Origin: Sporosarcina globispora
GTDB lineage: Bacteria; Bacillota; Bacilli; Bacillales; Cytobacillaceae
DNA: 64,000 nucleotides
Reading direction: 5' to 3'
Assembly (NCBI RefSeq): GCF_001274725.1
Contig: NZ_LGUF01000007.1
Span: 3,706,090 to 3,770,089, forward strand
In this document: positions 55,727-64,000 of the stretch, in pieces
Position numbering within the stretch: the first letter of the stretch is position 1
How the letters are laid out: the number at the start of each line of letters is the position of its first letter
Made by a program: the position numbers and the translations under genes
The notes under the pieces: generated by a model
The model's database searches: none
The model's input: the letters and a program-made list of their open reading frames with translations, nothing else
Told to the model about the DNA's origin: nothing

Positions 55727-56917
55727 TTAAATGATACCCATTTCTTTCCCGACTTTTTCATAGATTGCAATTGCCTTATCCAGCATTTCTTTTGTATGTG
55801 CGGCAGAAGGCATATTTCTGACACGGCCCGTTCCCCTAGGGACAGTCGGGAAGACGATTGATTTCGCATAAACGCCTTCTTCGTTAAGCTTTTTGCTGAA
55901 TTCCTGTGTTTTCACTTCATCTCCAACAATGCAAGGAGTAATTGGTGTTTCGCTGTCGCCAATGTCAAAGCCTAATTTTTTTAGGCCATCTTTAAGATAA
56001 TTGGCATTTTCCCATAACTTTTCATTCAGTTCTGTGCTTTCCATTAATAACTCAATCGCTTTCGTGCTTGCTGCTACATCAGCAGGTGTTAAAGAGGTAG
56101 AGAACAGGAAAGGTCTGCTGCGAACTTTCAGCCAATCGATCAAGTCTTTTTTGCCGGCCACATATCCGCCAACAACCCCAATTGCCTTAGAAAGTGTACC
56201 GATCTGGAAATCTATTTTATCGGATAAACCGAAATGCTTAACTGTCCCTGCTCCTTTTCCAAGCACACCAGAGCCATGGGCATCGTCTACATATGTAATC
56301 AAATCGAATTCTTCTGCAATTTCCACAATTTCAGGAAGCTTAGCAATATCCCCATCCATCGAGAAAACCCCGTCCGTAATGATCATGATTTTGTTATACT
56401 GGCCAGATTCTTTGGCTTCCTTCGCTTTTGCTCTTAAATCTTCCATATCTGAATGGTTAATACGAATGATTTTTGCTTTTGACAAGCGGCATCCATCAAT
56501 AATGGAAGCATGGTTTAATTCATCCGATAGGATTGCATCATTTTTATCCATGACAGCCGAAATAGCTGCCATGTTACAATTAAATCCTGACTGGTAAGCG
56601 ATCGCCGCTTCTGTATGTTTGAATTCAGCAAGCTTTTCTTCCAGTTTAGTATGAAGTTCAAGAGTTCCATTAATTGTACGAACCGCTCCTGCACCAACAC
56701 CATATTTTTCAATTGCTTCGACCGCTGACTTTTTAAGCCTTTCATCTGTTGCCAATCCTAAATAGTTATTGGAAGAAAGGTTGATAAGTTCTCTGCCGTT
56801 TATTTTAATCATAGGGCCATTCGGGCTTTCAAGAGGGTCAATCACATTGTAAAGTCCTCTGCCCCTTAAATCCTCCAGGTTTTCCTGTAAAAATGCATCT
56901 AAAATTTTGCTGGTCAT
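55727..56917 (-). CDS. kbl: Glycine C-acetyltransferase (2-amino-3-ketobutyrate CoA ligase)
   Basis: The 396-residue PLP enzyme: [23 protein letters not shown] and [13 protein letters not shown] (PLP Lys near 241). It splits 2-amino-3-ketobutyrate into glycine and acetyl-CoA. Transcribed first in the two-gene unit. GGGGGAT precedes ATG. Confidence 0.94.
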   Translation of the reverse strand: MTSKILDAFLQENLEDLRGRGLYNVIDPLESPNGPMIKINGRELINLSSNNYLGLATDERLKKSAVEAIEKYGVGAGAVRTINGTLELHTKLEEKLAEFKHTEAAIAYQSGFNCNMAAISAVMDKNDAILSDELNHASIIDGCRLSKAKIIRINHSDMEDLRAKAKEAKESGQYNKIMIITDGVFSMDGDIAKLPEIVEIAEEFDLITYVDDAHGSGVLGKGAGTVKHFGLSDKIDFQIGTLSKAIGVVGGYVAGKKDLIDWLKVRSRPFLFSTSLTPADVAASTKAIELLMESTELNEKLWENANYLKDGLKKLGFDIGDSETPITPCIVGDEVKTQEFSKKLNEEGVYAKSIVFPTVPRGTGRVRNMPSAAHTKEMLDKAIAIYEKVGKEMGII

Positions 56918-57238
56918 TTAAATATCCCCCAGTACATTTTATTAAATGTCGCTAACTCATACACAACTGTATTCCCAGAGTGGACATCGTTTCACTAAAT
57001 AAATAAAGCTATGTAAAGGTTTTTCAATTTATACTTTAACATATTTTTTTGATTTGTACACTTATGATGGACAGATTTTCTTTCAGATTCCATTTATTTT
57101 TTTCTGCTGAGTTAGCTTGCCCTTTATCAGAATAATTTACTTATCAAACTACAAAATCCTTGAATAAATTTACACATAAGTGACCTGTTTACTCTATGGA
57201 AACACAGGGAACCAATCAAACATACAATAGGCTAGAAT

Positions 57239-57273
57239 ATCGGACGGTACCTGTTACCATCCGATTTTTTTTT
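57239..57273 (+). terminator. Strong terminator with no plus-strand gene upstream
   Basis: ATCGGACGGTA (57239-57249) pairs with TACCATCCGAT (57255-57265), one mismatch, followed by nine T residues. The 56918-57238 region has no plus-strand gene, so it may end a small RNA. No promoter is obvious. Confidence 0.75.
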
Positions 57274-57464
57274 GTATATCTTAACCTAAAATTCCTCTAT
57301 CAATAGCAAAAATAATCCTCGCTTTTCCTTCCCTGCTCCTGAACTGATTTGCAAAAACCAGTTCTTATAAGAAAAAACGAAAATATAAATATACTAATGC
57401 CCATTAAAAACAAACTTCCCCTTGTTTATTTTATATCGTATCCTACTTAATAATTTATTTTTAT

Positions 57465-57479
57465 TTATAATTATTATAA
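57465..57479. promoter_or_regulatory. PerR box of katA
   Basis: TTATAATTATTATAA matches the PerR consensus TTATAATNATTATAA at every position. It lies just before the -35 element, so peroxide-sensing PerR should repress katA. Confidence 0.92.
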
Positions 57480-57486
57480 AAAAGTA

Positions 57487-57514
57487 TTGATTTTATATTG
57501 AGAAATGTTATCAT
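57487..57514 (+). promoter_or_regulatory. katA promoter (sigma-A type)
   Basis: TTGATT (57487-57492) and TATCAT (57509-57514) are spaced 16 bases. It stands directly after the PerR box and about 45 bp before the catalase ATG. Confidence 0.7.
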
Positions 57515-57559
57515 TATGTGTGTAAGTAAGCTATTAAACTGTTATGAGGTGATTATAGA

Positions 57560-59017
57560 ATGACAAAAAACAATAATCTTACTACCAGCTGGGGCGCCCC
57601 TGTTGGCGACAATCAAAATTCAATGACTGCGGGTTCAAGAGGGCCTGCATTAATTCAGGATGTTCACTTGCTTGAGAAGCTCGCCCATTTTAACAGAGAA
57701 CGTGTGCCTGAGCGTGTAGTTCATGCCAAAGGTGCTGGCGCACATGGCTATTTTGAAGTTACTAATGACCTCACTAAATATACAAAAGCCGCATTCTTAT
57801 CAGAAGTAGGCAAAAGAACTCCTTTATTCGTCCGTTTTTCAACAGTTGCGGGTGAACTGGGCTCTGCTGATACTGTACGCGACCCACGCGGTTTTGCGGT
57901 TAAGTTTTATACAGAAGAAGGCAACTATGATCTTGTAGGGAACAATACGCCTGTTTTCTTTATCCGGGATGCAATCAAGTTCCCTGACTTCATTCATACA
58001 CAAAAGCGTGATCCAAAAACACATTTGAAAAATCCGACAGCCGTTTGGGACTTCTGGTCTTTATCCCCAGAGTCTCTGCACCAGGTAACCATCTTAATGT
58101 CTGACCGCGGCATACCTGCAACCCTTAGACATATGCACGGATTCGGAAGCCATACATTTAAGTGGGTAAATGAACAAGGCGAAGGTGTATGGATAAAATA
58201 TCACTTTAAAACAGAGCAGGGCATTAAAAATCTCAGCGTAGAAGCTTCAGCGAAAATGGCTGGAGAAAACCCTGATTACCATACAGAGGACTTATTTAAT
58301 GCAATTGAGAATGGAGATTTTCCATCATGGAAACTATGCGTGCAAATCATGCCGCTTGAAGATGCGAATACTTATCGCTTCGATCCATTCGATGTTACAA
58401 AGGTATGGTCACAGAAAGATTATCCATTAATCGAAGTAGGACGCATGGTACTGAATAAAAACCCTGAAAACTATTTTGCTGAAGTTGAGCAGGCTACCTT
58501 CTCTCCTGGAACGCTCGTGCCAGGGATTGATGTTTCACCTGACAAGATGCTCCAGGGACGTTTGTTCGCCTACCATGATGCACACCGATATCGCGTAGGT
58601 GCAAACCATCAAATGCTGCCGATCAACCGTCCCCGCAACGAAGTCCAAAACTATCAGCGTGACGGTCAGATGCGCTTTGACAACAATGGAGGAGGTTCTG
58701 TTTATTACGAGCCGAACAGTTTTGGAGGACCTACTGAATCACCGGAGCACAAGCAGGCTGCATACCCTGTTTCAGGTTTAGCCGAAAGTGTTGCGTATGA
58801 TCATAATGACCACTACACACAAGCTGGTGATCTATACCGCTTAATGAGTGAAGAGGAACGCTCGCGTCTTGTGGCAAACATTGTTGCAGCAATGAAGCCT
58901 GTAGAAAAAGAAGAAATTAAGCATCGCCAGATTCAGCATTTCTTTAAAGCGGATCCTGATTACGGTACACGTATTGCCAAAGGGCTTGGCCTGGCAGTTC
59001 CGCAGGGAGTTAAGTGA
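57560..59017 (+). CDS. katA: Catalase, vegetative type
   Basis: The 485-residue clade-3-sized heme catalase: [16 protein letters not shown] (catalytic His), [16 protein letters not shown], and [15 protein letters not shown] (heme Tyr). It destroys H2O2. GAGGTGAT precedes the ATG. Confidence 0.97.
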   Translation: MTKNNNLTTSWGAPVGDNQNSMTAGSRGPALIQDVHLLEKLAHFNRERVPERVVHAKGAGAHGYFEVTNDLTKYTKAAFLSEVGKRTPLFVRFSTVAGELGSADTVRDPRGFAVKFYTEEGNYDLVGNNTPVFFIRDAIKFPDFIHTQKRDPKTHLKNPTAVWDFWSLSPESLHQVTILMSDRGIPATLRHMHGFGSHTFKWVNEQGEGVWIKYHFKTEQGIKNLSVEASAKMAGENPDYHTEDLFNAIENGDFPSWKLCVQIMPLEDANTYRFDPFDVTKVWSQKDYPLIEVGRMVLNKNPENYFAEVEQATFSPGTLVPGIDVSPDKMLQGRLFAYHDAHRYRVGANHQMLPINRPRNEVQNYQRDGQMRFDNNGGGSVYYEPNSFGGPTESPEHKQAAYPVSGLAESVAYDHNDHYTQAGDLYRLMSEEERSRLVANIVAAMKPVEKEEIKHRQIQHFFKADPDYGTRIAKGLGLAVPQGVK

Positions 59018-59033
59018 ACCATTAGAAATAGCG

Positions 59034-59066
59034 AAAGGTGCCAATAACCTAATTGGCACCTTTTTT
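59034..59066 (+). terminator. katA terminator
   Basis: AAAGGTGCCAAT (59034-59045) and ATTGGCACCTTT (59052-59063), T-run after. Confidence 0.9.
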
Positions 59067-59233
59067 CCGGGTGAAGTGTTAGTGTGACCCCCTATTTGCT
59101 GATCCCCCAACATTACTTCCGCGTCATGGCCATCCTGATCAGTCCTTTGTCTTCCTTGTGCAAGGTTGGCTTCATGTCCATCTAAAGAAGCTTCCTGTCC
59201 CCCCTGCCCATTTCAAGCAAGAGGAGGAACTAA

Positions 59234-59464
59234 ATGAACCAACAGCCAAAATGGCAGATGCCACCCCTGGAGAGCATGAGGAGCATCTTGAAAAAATGGG
59301 CGAAATCCAGGACCATCTTGATGATGGCGGCTTTTTATTCTCTGGATATTAAAATTGAGAAAGCAGCGCGGGTGGCCTCTCTTTGGAAATGGTCCTTCAA
59401 GGTTATCTTGGGAATTGGAAAAATCCGCTTATTTGTAGGGAATTATGTGGATTCCCTGTTTTAG
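59234..59464 (+). CDS. Doubtful 76-codon open frame
   Basis: ATG 59234 has AGAGGAGG well placed, giving a basic 76-residue product (MNQQPKWQMPPLESM...). An overlapping frame (about 59158-59355) gives a more acidic product. I recognise neither. The 590 bp between katA and the ABC-F gene holds nothing else supportable. Confidence 0.3.
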   Translation: MNQQPKWQMPPLESMRSILKKWAKSRTILMMAAFYSLDIKIEKAARVASLWKWSFKVILGIGKIRLFVGNYVDSLF

Positions 59465-59659
59465 CAGGATTCTTTCCGCCTATTTTTCAATGCCATAAAA
59501 TCAACATCCAGCTTTAATAGAGCCTTTAATTAAGAAAGGGCAGACTTCAATTTATACCAATAATCGAATTACATTTTTCACAAGAAATAACTTTAGATAG
59601 AAAAAACAGTCTAAATCTAGTAAGATATCCACATGGAATATTAGAGAAGGGGTAAAAAA

Positions 59660-61213
59660 ATGAGCGTATTAAATGTACAAAATTTAAGTCACGGTTTCGG
59701 TGATCGTGCGATTTTCAATGATGTGTCTTTTCGACTTTTAAAAGGTGAACACGTTGGACTAGTTGGGGCAAATGGTGAGGGTAAGTCTACTTTCATGAAT
59801 ATTGTTACCGGGAAGTTACAACCCGACGAGGGGAAAGTTGAGTGGTCACGAAAAGTTCGTGTTGGTTACTTAGATCAGCATGCTGTACTTAAAAAAGGCA
59901 CTACGATGCGTGACGCTTTGAGTACTGCTTTTCAATATCTTTTTGATGCTGAATCAGAGATCAATGAACTTTATGCAAAAATGGGTGATGAAGGTGCTGA
60001 TATCGATGCATTACTTGCAGAAGTTGGCGAGCTACAAGAAACTTTAGATAGTAATGATTTCTATCAAATTAATTCAAAAGTTGAGGAAGTTGCTCGTGGC
60101 CTAGGATTAGACGATGTTGGACTTGATCGTGATATAGATGATCTTAGCGGTGGGCAACGTACGAAAGTTTTACTAGCTAAGCTTTTGCTGGAAAAGCCTG
60201 AAATCCTATTACTAGACGAGCCTACAAACTATTTGGATGAACAGCATATCGAATGGTTGAAGCGCTATTTACAGGAATATGAGAATGCATTTATCTTGAT
60301 TTCACATGATATTCCATTCTTGAACAATGTTGTTAACTTGATCTATCACATGGAAAACCAAGAGTTGAATCGCTATGTTGGTGACTATGATAACTTCTTA
60401 AAAATATATGAAATGAAAAAGCAGCAGCTAGAGGCTTCATACAAGCGTCAACAACAAGAAATTGCTGATTTAAAGGATTTCGTTGCTCGCAACAAGGCAA
60501 GTGTTGCGACTCGTAATATGGCGATGTCTCGTCAAAAGAAGCTCGACAAAATGGAAATTATTGAATTGGGGAGAGAGAAGCCGAAACCAGAGTTTATTTT
60601 CAAAGAAGCTCGTGCAGCTAGTCGTTGGATTTTCACGACTGAAGATCTTGTTATTGGTTACAATGAACCACTTTCTCGCCCTCTGAATTTGAAAATGGAA
60701 CGCGGACAAAAAATTGCATTCGTGGGTGCTAACGGTATTGGTAAGTCTACTCTTTTAAAAAGTATTCTTGGATTGATTAGTCCCATTTCGGGTAAAGTGG
60801 AACGCGGTGACTATCAATACATCGGTTACTTCGAGCAGGAAGTTAAACAGTCCAACTACAACACTTGTATTGAAGAGATTTGGAGCGAGTTCCCAAGTAT
60901 GAATCAGGCTGAAGTTCGTGCTGCTCTTGCAAAATGCGGATTAACGACGAAACATATTGAAAGTAAAATCGAAGTCCTTTCTGGTGGCGAAAAAGCCAAA
61001 GTTCGATTGTGTAAAATTTTAAACACAGAAACGAATTTATTAATTCTAGACGAACCTACCAATCACTTGGATGTGGATGCAAAAGAAGAATTAAAGCGTG
61101 CTTTAAAGGCATATCGCGGAAGTATCTTGATGGTATCCCACGAACCTGATTTCTATCGTGAAATTGCGACCGATATTTGGAATTGTGAGGATTGGACTAC
61201 GAAAGTTTTTTAA
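59660..61213 (+). CDS. ABC-F ATPase (YbiT-like)
   Basis: The 517-residue soluble protein has two ABC cassettes: GANGEGKSTF and LSGGQRTKVLLAKLLLEKP with LLLDEPTNYLD; then GANGIGKSTLL and LSGGEKAKVRL with LLILDEPTNHLD. The linker between (about 235-310) is the P-site tRNA-interaction motif region. No membrane segment. ABC-F proteins act on ribosomes; some protect from antibiotics, but this subgroup is mostly housekeeping. GAGAAGGGG precedes the ATG. Confidence 0.9.
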   Translation: MSVLNVQNLSHGFGDRAIFNDVSFRLLKGEHVGLVGANGEGKSTFMNIVTGKLQPDEGKVEWSRKVRVGYLDQHAVLKKGTTMRDALSTAFQYLFDAESEINELYAKMGDEGADIDALLAEVGELQETLDSNDFYQINSKVEEVARGLGLDDVGLDRDIDDLSGGQRTKVLLAKLLLEKPEILLLDEPTNYLDEQHIEWLKRYLQEYENAFILISHDIPFLNNVVNLIYHMENQELNRYVGDYDNFLKIYEMKKQQLEASYKRQQQEIADLKDFVARNKASVATRNMAMSRQKKLDKMEIIELGREKPKPEFIFKEARAASRWIFTTEDLVIGYNEPLSRPLNLKMERGQKIAFVGANGIGKSTLLKSILGLISPISGKVERGDYQYIGYFEQEVKQSNYNTCIEEIWSEFPSMNQAEVRAALAKCGLTTKHIESKIEVLSGGEKAKVRLCKILNTETNLLILDEPTNHLDVDAKEELKRALKAYRGSILMVSHEPDFYREIATDIWNCEDWTTKVF

Positions 61214-61268
61214 TTTCAATAAACAAGTTTAAATGGTATTAGGTCAATAAAGTAGACACAATCACACT

Positions 61269-61291
61269 CCCCTGCCACGCAGGGGATTTTT
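61269..61291 (+). terminator. ABC-F gene terminator
   Basis: CCCCTGC (61269-61275) and GCAGGGG (61279-61285) with T-run to 61291. Confidence 0.85.
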
Positions 61292-61521
61292 CATTTAAGG
61301 CGCCCTTTTTATCAGGTTCAAACATTGTTCACAAAAGATTCTTATTTACCTTCGAGTGCTCCATATAAACATTCTAACTGACAAACTCAGGATATTTCCT
61401 ATAAATGGATCACTAAAAAGCAATACAGGTCATGGTATGTTCGTGTATAATTAGGGAAGTTTTATGTAATGGAAGCGGTTCAGTTTCTTCAAAAATAATT
61501 GGCAAAGGACTTAAAACATTC

Positions 61522-62376
61522 ATGACAAAAAAGAAGATTGCCTGGATTACAGACAGCACAGCTTATATTACTAAAGAGCTGCTCGATCATCCGGATGTAT
61601 TCGTGGTGCCTCTATCAATTACATTCGGTGAGGAGTCATTTGAAGATGGTATTGATTTAAACACAGATCAGCTGTATAGCCGAATCCGCACTGAAAAAGA
61701 AGTGCCTAAAACTTCACAGCCATCCGCCGGTAAATTTGCCGAACTATTTGAATCATTAGACAGTGAATATGAGGCTGCTGTTGCTGTTCATGTTTCCAGC
61801 AAATTAAGCGGCACGCTGAACAGCTGCTTAGCTGGATCAGAGCTGGCAGGGTTCCCCATTTTCGCAGTTGATTCAAAAAGCATGTCTTATGCAATTACGT
61901 CATTGATCAATAAAGGATTAAAGCTTGCTGAGAATAATATGCCAGCGCATAAGATTGCAGATATCCTGCAAGGTGAGGCAGATAAATCTGAGAATTATAT
62001 TTTGCTTGGAAGCCTTGAGCAATTTTATAAAGGCGGCAGAATGTCTGGAACACAGTATCTGCTTGGGAGCATATTAAAAATAAAGCCAATCATCCGCATT
62101 AATCAGGACGGTGAGTTTGAACTTTTTGATAAAGTTCGTTCAGAAAAAAAAGCTATTAAAAGAATGATAGAATTGCTCGGGAATGCATACGAAAACCACA
62201 GAATTCCACAGATTCAAATCATGCATGGGAATGTACGCGGCAAAGCGGAGGAACTGGCGGAAGAAATACAATCGCAATTTTCCCGCCTCGATATTTTCAT
62301 AGGTGAAATAAGTTCAACCATTGCTGCCCATGCTGGCGAGGGAACACTGGCCATTATTTGGCAGAACGAAAAGTAG
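61522..62376 (+). CDS. DegV family fatty-acid-binding protein
   Basis: The 284-residue protein: IAWITDSTAYITKEL, VPLSITFGEESFEDG, TSQPSAGKFAELF and SLEQFYKGGRMSG are DegV features. DegV/FakB proteins bind a fatty acid for phosphorylation by FakA. ATG 61522 is chosen from the family N-terminus; a weak AAAGGA lies 11 bases before it. Confidence 0.9.
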   Translation: MTKKKIAWITDSTAYITKELLDHPDVFVVPLSITFGEESFEDGIDLNTDQLYSRIRTEKEVPKTSQPSAGKFAELFESLDSEYEAAVAVHVSSKLSGTLNSCLAGSELAGFPIFAVDSKSMSYAITSLINKGLKLAENNMPAHKIADILQGEADKSENYILLGSLEQFYKGGRMSGTQYLLGSILKIKPIIRINQDGEFELFDKVRSEKKAIKRMIELLGNAYENHRIPQIQIMHGNVRGKAEELAEEIQSQFSRLDIFIGEISSTIAAHAGEGTLAIIWQNEK

Positions 62377-62378
62377 AA

Positions 62379-62406
62379 AAAGCACTCTCCCTAAGGAAAG
62401 TGCTTT
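62379..62406. terminator. Bidirectional terminator
   Basis: AAAGCACT (62379-62386) and AGTGCTTT (62399-62406), between degV and hmgA, which converge. Confidence 0.8.
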
Positions 62407-62409
62407 ATT

Positions 62410-63564
62410 CTATTCAACCCATGTATACATGTACTTTGCATCTTCTATTAACTTAGCATTATTCACCACTTTTAACGGCCTGAATGTATCAATCATTACA
62501 GCAAGCTCGAGCGTTTCCTTTTTCCCTATGCTCGCTTCTGTTTTTCCTGGGTGCGGTCCATGAGGAATACCGCTTGGATGAAGGGTGATGGAGCCTTCCC
62601 TGATTCCTTTCCTGCTCATAAAATTTCCTTCTACATAGTAAAGGAGTTCATCACTGTTGACATTGCTGTGATAGTATGGGGCAGGGATGGCCTCTGGATG
62701 GTAATCATACAATCTTGGAACAAAGGAACACACAACAAAGTTATGCCCTTCAAACGTTTGATGGACCGGCGGCGGCTGATGAACCCTTCCGGTAATCGGT
62801 TCAAAATCTTCGATATTAAAAACCCACGGATAAAGATAACCGTCCCAGCCTTCTACATCAAGCGGATGATGATTCAGAATATGAGAATGCAAATATCCTC
62901 TTGTTTTGGTAATGATCTCGTATTCCCCTTTTTGATCATAAGTGACCAATGTCTCAGGTCCTCGGATATCTCTTTCACATAGTGGACTATGTTCGAGCAG
63001 CTGCCCATATTCATTTCGGTACCTTCTTGGAGTTGTAATTTGGCTGAAGGACTCCACCAAAAGCACCTTAGTCAATTGCTCTTTATCCGGAATCACCCGG
63101 TAAATAGTGCCGATCGGAATAATGACATAGTCCCCTGGGCGATATGTTAAAGTTCCAAACATAGTCTCGATTTTTCCTGTTCCATAGTGGATGTAAAGCA
63201 TCTCATCACCATCGCCATTCCGGTAAAAGCTTTTCATTGGCTCTGTAATATTGACAGTGCCTATCAGAAGGTCATCATTCCCAAGCAGATATTCCCTGGC
63301 AGAAACTGCATCCCCTTTCTTTTCAATTTGATCTGTAAACAAATGGCGATGCTTCAAGCTTTCCTGATCCTCATACTCAGGAACATATTTTCCTATCAGC
63401 TCACTGCGTGCTACTTCTGTTGGCATGTAGTGATGATAAAGAATGGATTGGGTACCGGAAAATCCTTTTGTCCCCATAACCTGTTCCCTGAATAGAGTTC
63501 CATCCGGTTTTTTAAAAGTCGTATGGCGTTTGTGCGGGATTCTCCCCATTTGGCGATAATACAT
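62410..63564 (-). CDS. hmgA: Homogentisate 1,2-dioxygenase
   Basis: The 384-residue cupin-type iron dioxygenase of tyrosine/phenylalanine breakdown: YRQMGRIPHKRHTTF at the start, YYHSNVNSDELLYYVEG (iron ligands) and HPSGIPHGPHPG at the end. It opens homogentisate to maleylacetoacetate. It follows the FAH-family gene with 9 bp between them. Confidence 0.93.
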   Translation of the reverse strand: MYYRQMGRIPHKRHTTFKKPDGTLFREQVMGTKGFSGTQSILYHHYMPTEVARSELIGKYVPEYEDQESLKHRHLFTDQIEKKGDAVSAREYLLGNDDLLIGTVNITEPMKSFYRNGDGDEMLYIHYGTGKIETMFGTLTYRPGDYVIIPIGTIYRVIPDKEQLTKVLLVESFSQITTPRRYRNEYGQLLEHSPLCERDIRGPETLVTYDQKGEYEIITKTRGYLHSHILNHHPLDVEGWDGYLYPWVFNIEDFEPITGRVHQPPPVHQTFEGHNFVVCSFVPRLYDYHPEAIPAPYYHSNVNSDELLYYVEGNFMSRKGIREGSITLHPSGIPHGPHPGKTEASIGKKETLELAVMIDTFRPLKVVNNAKLIEDAKYMYTWVE

Positions 63565-63573
63565 GTTTCCACC

Positions 63574-64000
63574 TCACTCATTTGCAATTCGATTTTTTAA
63601 GATTCCCAGATTCCCAATCTCAAGCTCTACTTCATCTCCAGGCTCAAGCCAGCGGTGGACATCAGTGCCGAGTTCAAGGATGCAGCCACTGCCAACAGTC
63701 CCCGAGCCTATCATTTCACCGGGGCAGACGGTAACCCCTTCAGATGCCCGCTCAATCATTTCGTAAAAAGAATAGTAGATATCCTGCATATTCCCCTCTG
63801 ATAGAAGAGTTCCATTTACTTTTGCTGTCATCGGCAAATCATAGCCATTTTCAACACGGAAACTCTCCAGCTCATCTTTTGTAACAATATATGGCCCTGT
63901 CGAAGTGGCAAAATCCTTCCCTTTTGCAGGACCAAGTCCTACCTTCATTTCTTTGCGCTGAATGTCTCTTGCACTCCAGTCATTTAAAATGCAATATCCG
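63574..64000 (-). CDS. Fumarylacetoacetate hydrolase-family protein (partial, runs off the edge)
   Basis: The visible 141 codons have YCILNDWSARDIQ, GLGPAKGKDFATSTGPYIV and GEMIGSGTVGSGC, the FAH-family signature. As the partner of hmgA it probably cleaves fumarylacetoacetate. The N-terminal part lies beyond the right edge. The start seen here at 63948 is only an internal Met. Confidence 0.9.
   Translation of the reverse strand, partial: GYCILNDWSARDIQRKEMKVGLGPAKGKDFATSTGPYIVTKDELESFRVENGYDLPMTAKVNGTLLSEGNMQDIYYSFYEMIERASEGVTVCPGEMIGSGTVGSGCILELGTDVHRWLEPGDEVELEIGNLGILKNRIANE

Noticed and set aside
58841-59113. Minus-strand open frame across the katA end and terminator
   Set aside because: It overlaps the catalase coding end and its hairpin, and has no ribosome binding site or family pattern. 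It is a shadow frame.
61240-61260. GGTCAATAAAGTAGACAC resembling an insertion-sequence end
   Set aside because: No partner inverted repeat and no transposase sequence nearby, so it cannot be supported.

Overview
The window looks like a chromosomal segment of an endospore-forming, low-to-moderate GC Bacillaceae species, near Cytobacillus, Mesobacillus or Neobacillus. Evidence: small acid-soluble spore protein genes (sspN, sspO, sspP, tlp), a coat-type Hsp20 gene, Bacillus-type ribosome binding sites with frequent TTG/GTG starts, and the gene order citB-yneN-sspN-tlp-yneP-yneQ-yneR-plsY-yneT-parE-parC-alsT, which I recall from Bacillus subtilis. Here that order runs in reverse and is interrupted by large insertions.

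Layout. 0-3.5 kb: a DNA alkylation repair gene, small accessory genes, and the last part of a deleted alsT. 3.5-8.7 kb: parC, parE and yneT, with a LexA-type box before parE. 8.8-33.6 kb: a purine-catabolism island. Its minus-strand arm (24-9.7 kb) encodes a purine permease, a cyclic amidohydrolase, a cysteine hydrolase, UbiX/UbiD decarboxylase, a small bacterial microcompartment (three hexameric shell proteins, one EutN-type vertex protein, a flavoprotein-like protein and an unknown protein with an encapsulation-type N-terminus), an adenine-deaminase-like enzyme, then a cyclase, a DUF1989 protein, an M20 hydrolase and a deaminase-type amidohydrolase. Its plus-strand arm (24.7-33.6 kb) starts with a variant purine riboswitch plus terminator and encodes a three-subunit molybdenum hydroxylase with its maturation factors, a purine permease and adenine deaminase. 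33.6-37 kb: a GH18 protein, a PLD-type protein and a DUF3243 pseudogene. 37.3-50.8 kb: plsY, a sensor kinase, CapA, a CPBP protease, yneR/Q/P, a SpoVK-like AAA ATPase, spore proteins, yneN and aconitase. 51-54.7 kb: sspP, selA, an Hsp20 coat-like gene, an in-frame-UGA SelW-like selenoprotein gene and arylamine N-acetyltransferase. 54.7-59 kb: threonine dehydrogenase/glycine C-acetyltransferase and a PerR-box catalase. 59.6-64 kb: an ABC-F protein, DegV, and homogentisate dioxygenase with a fumarylacetoacetase-family protein (partial).

Working model (inference). The plus arm and the deaminases funnel adenine, guanine and hypoxanthine to xanthine. I see no uricase, hydroxyisourate hydrolase or allantoin racemase. 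The minus arm has, in pathway-like order, enzyme types that could carry out the non-uric-acid xanthine ring opening known biochemically from purinolytic clostridia (hydrolysis, ureido hydrolysis, decarboxylation, deamination), with a microcompartment around part of it. This is the most interesting system in the window. The second is a selenocysteine gene that ordinary gene calling would miss, beside selA.
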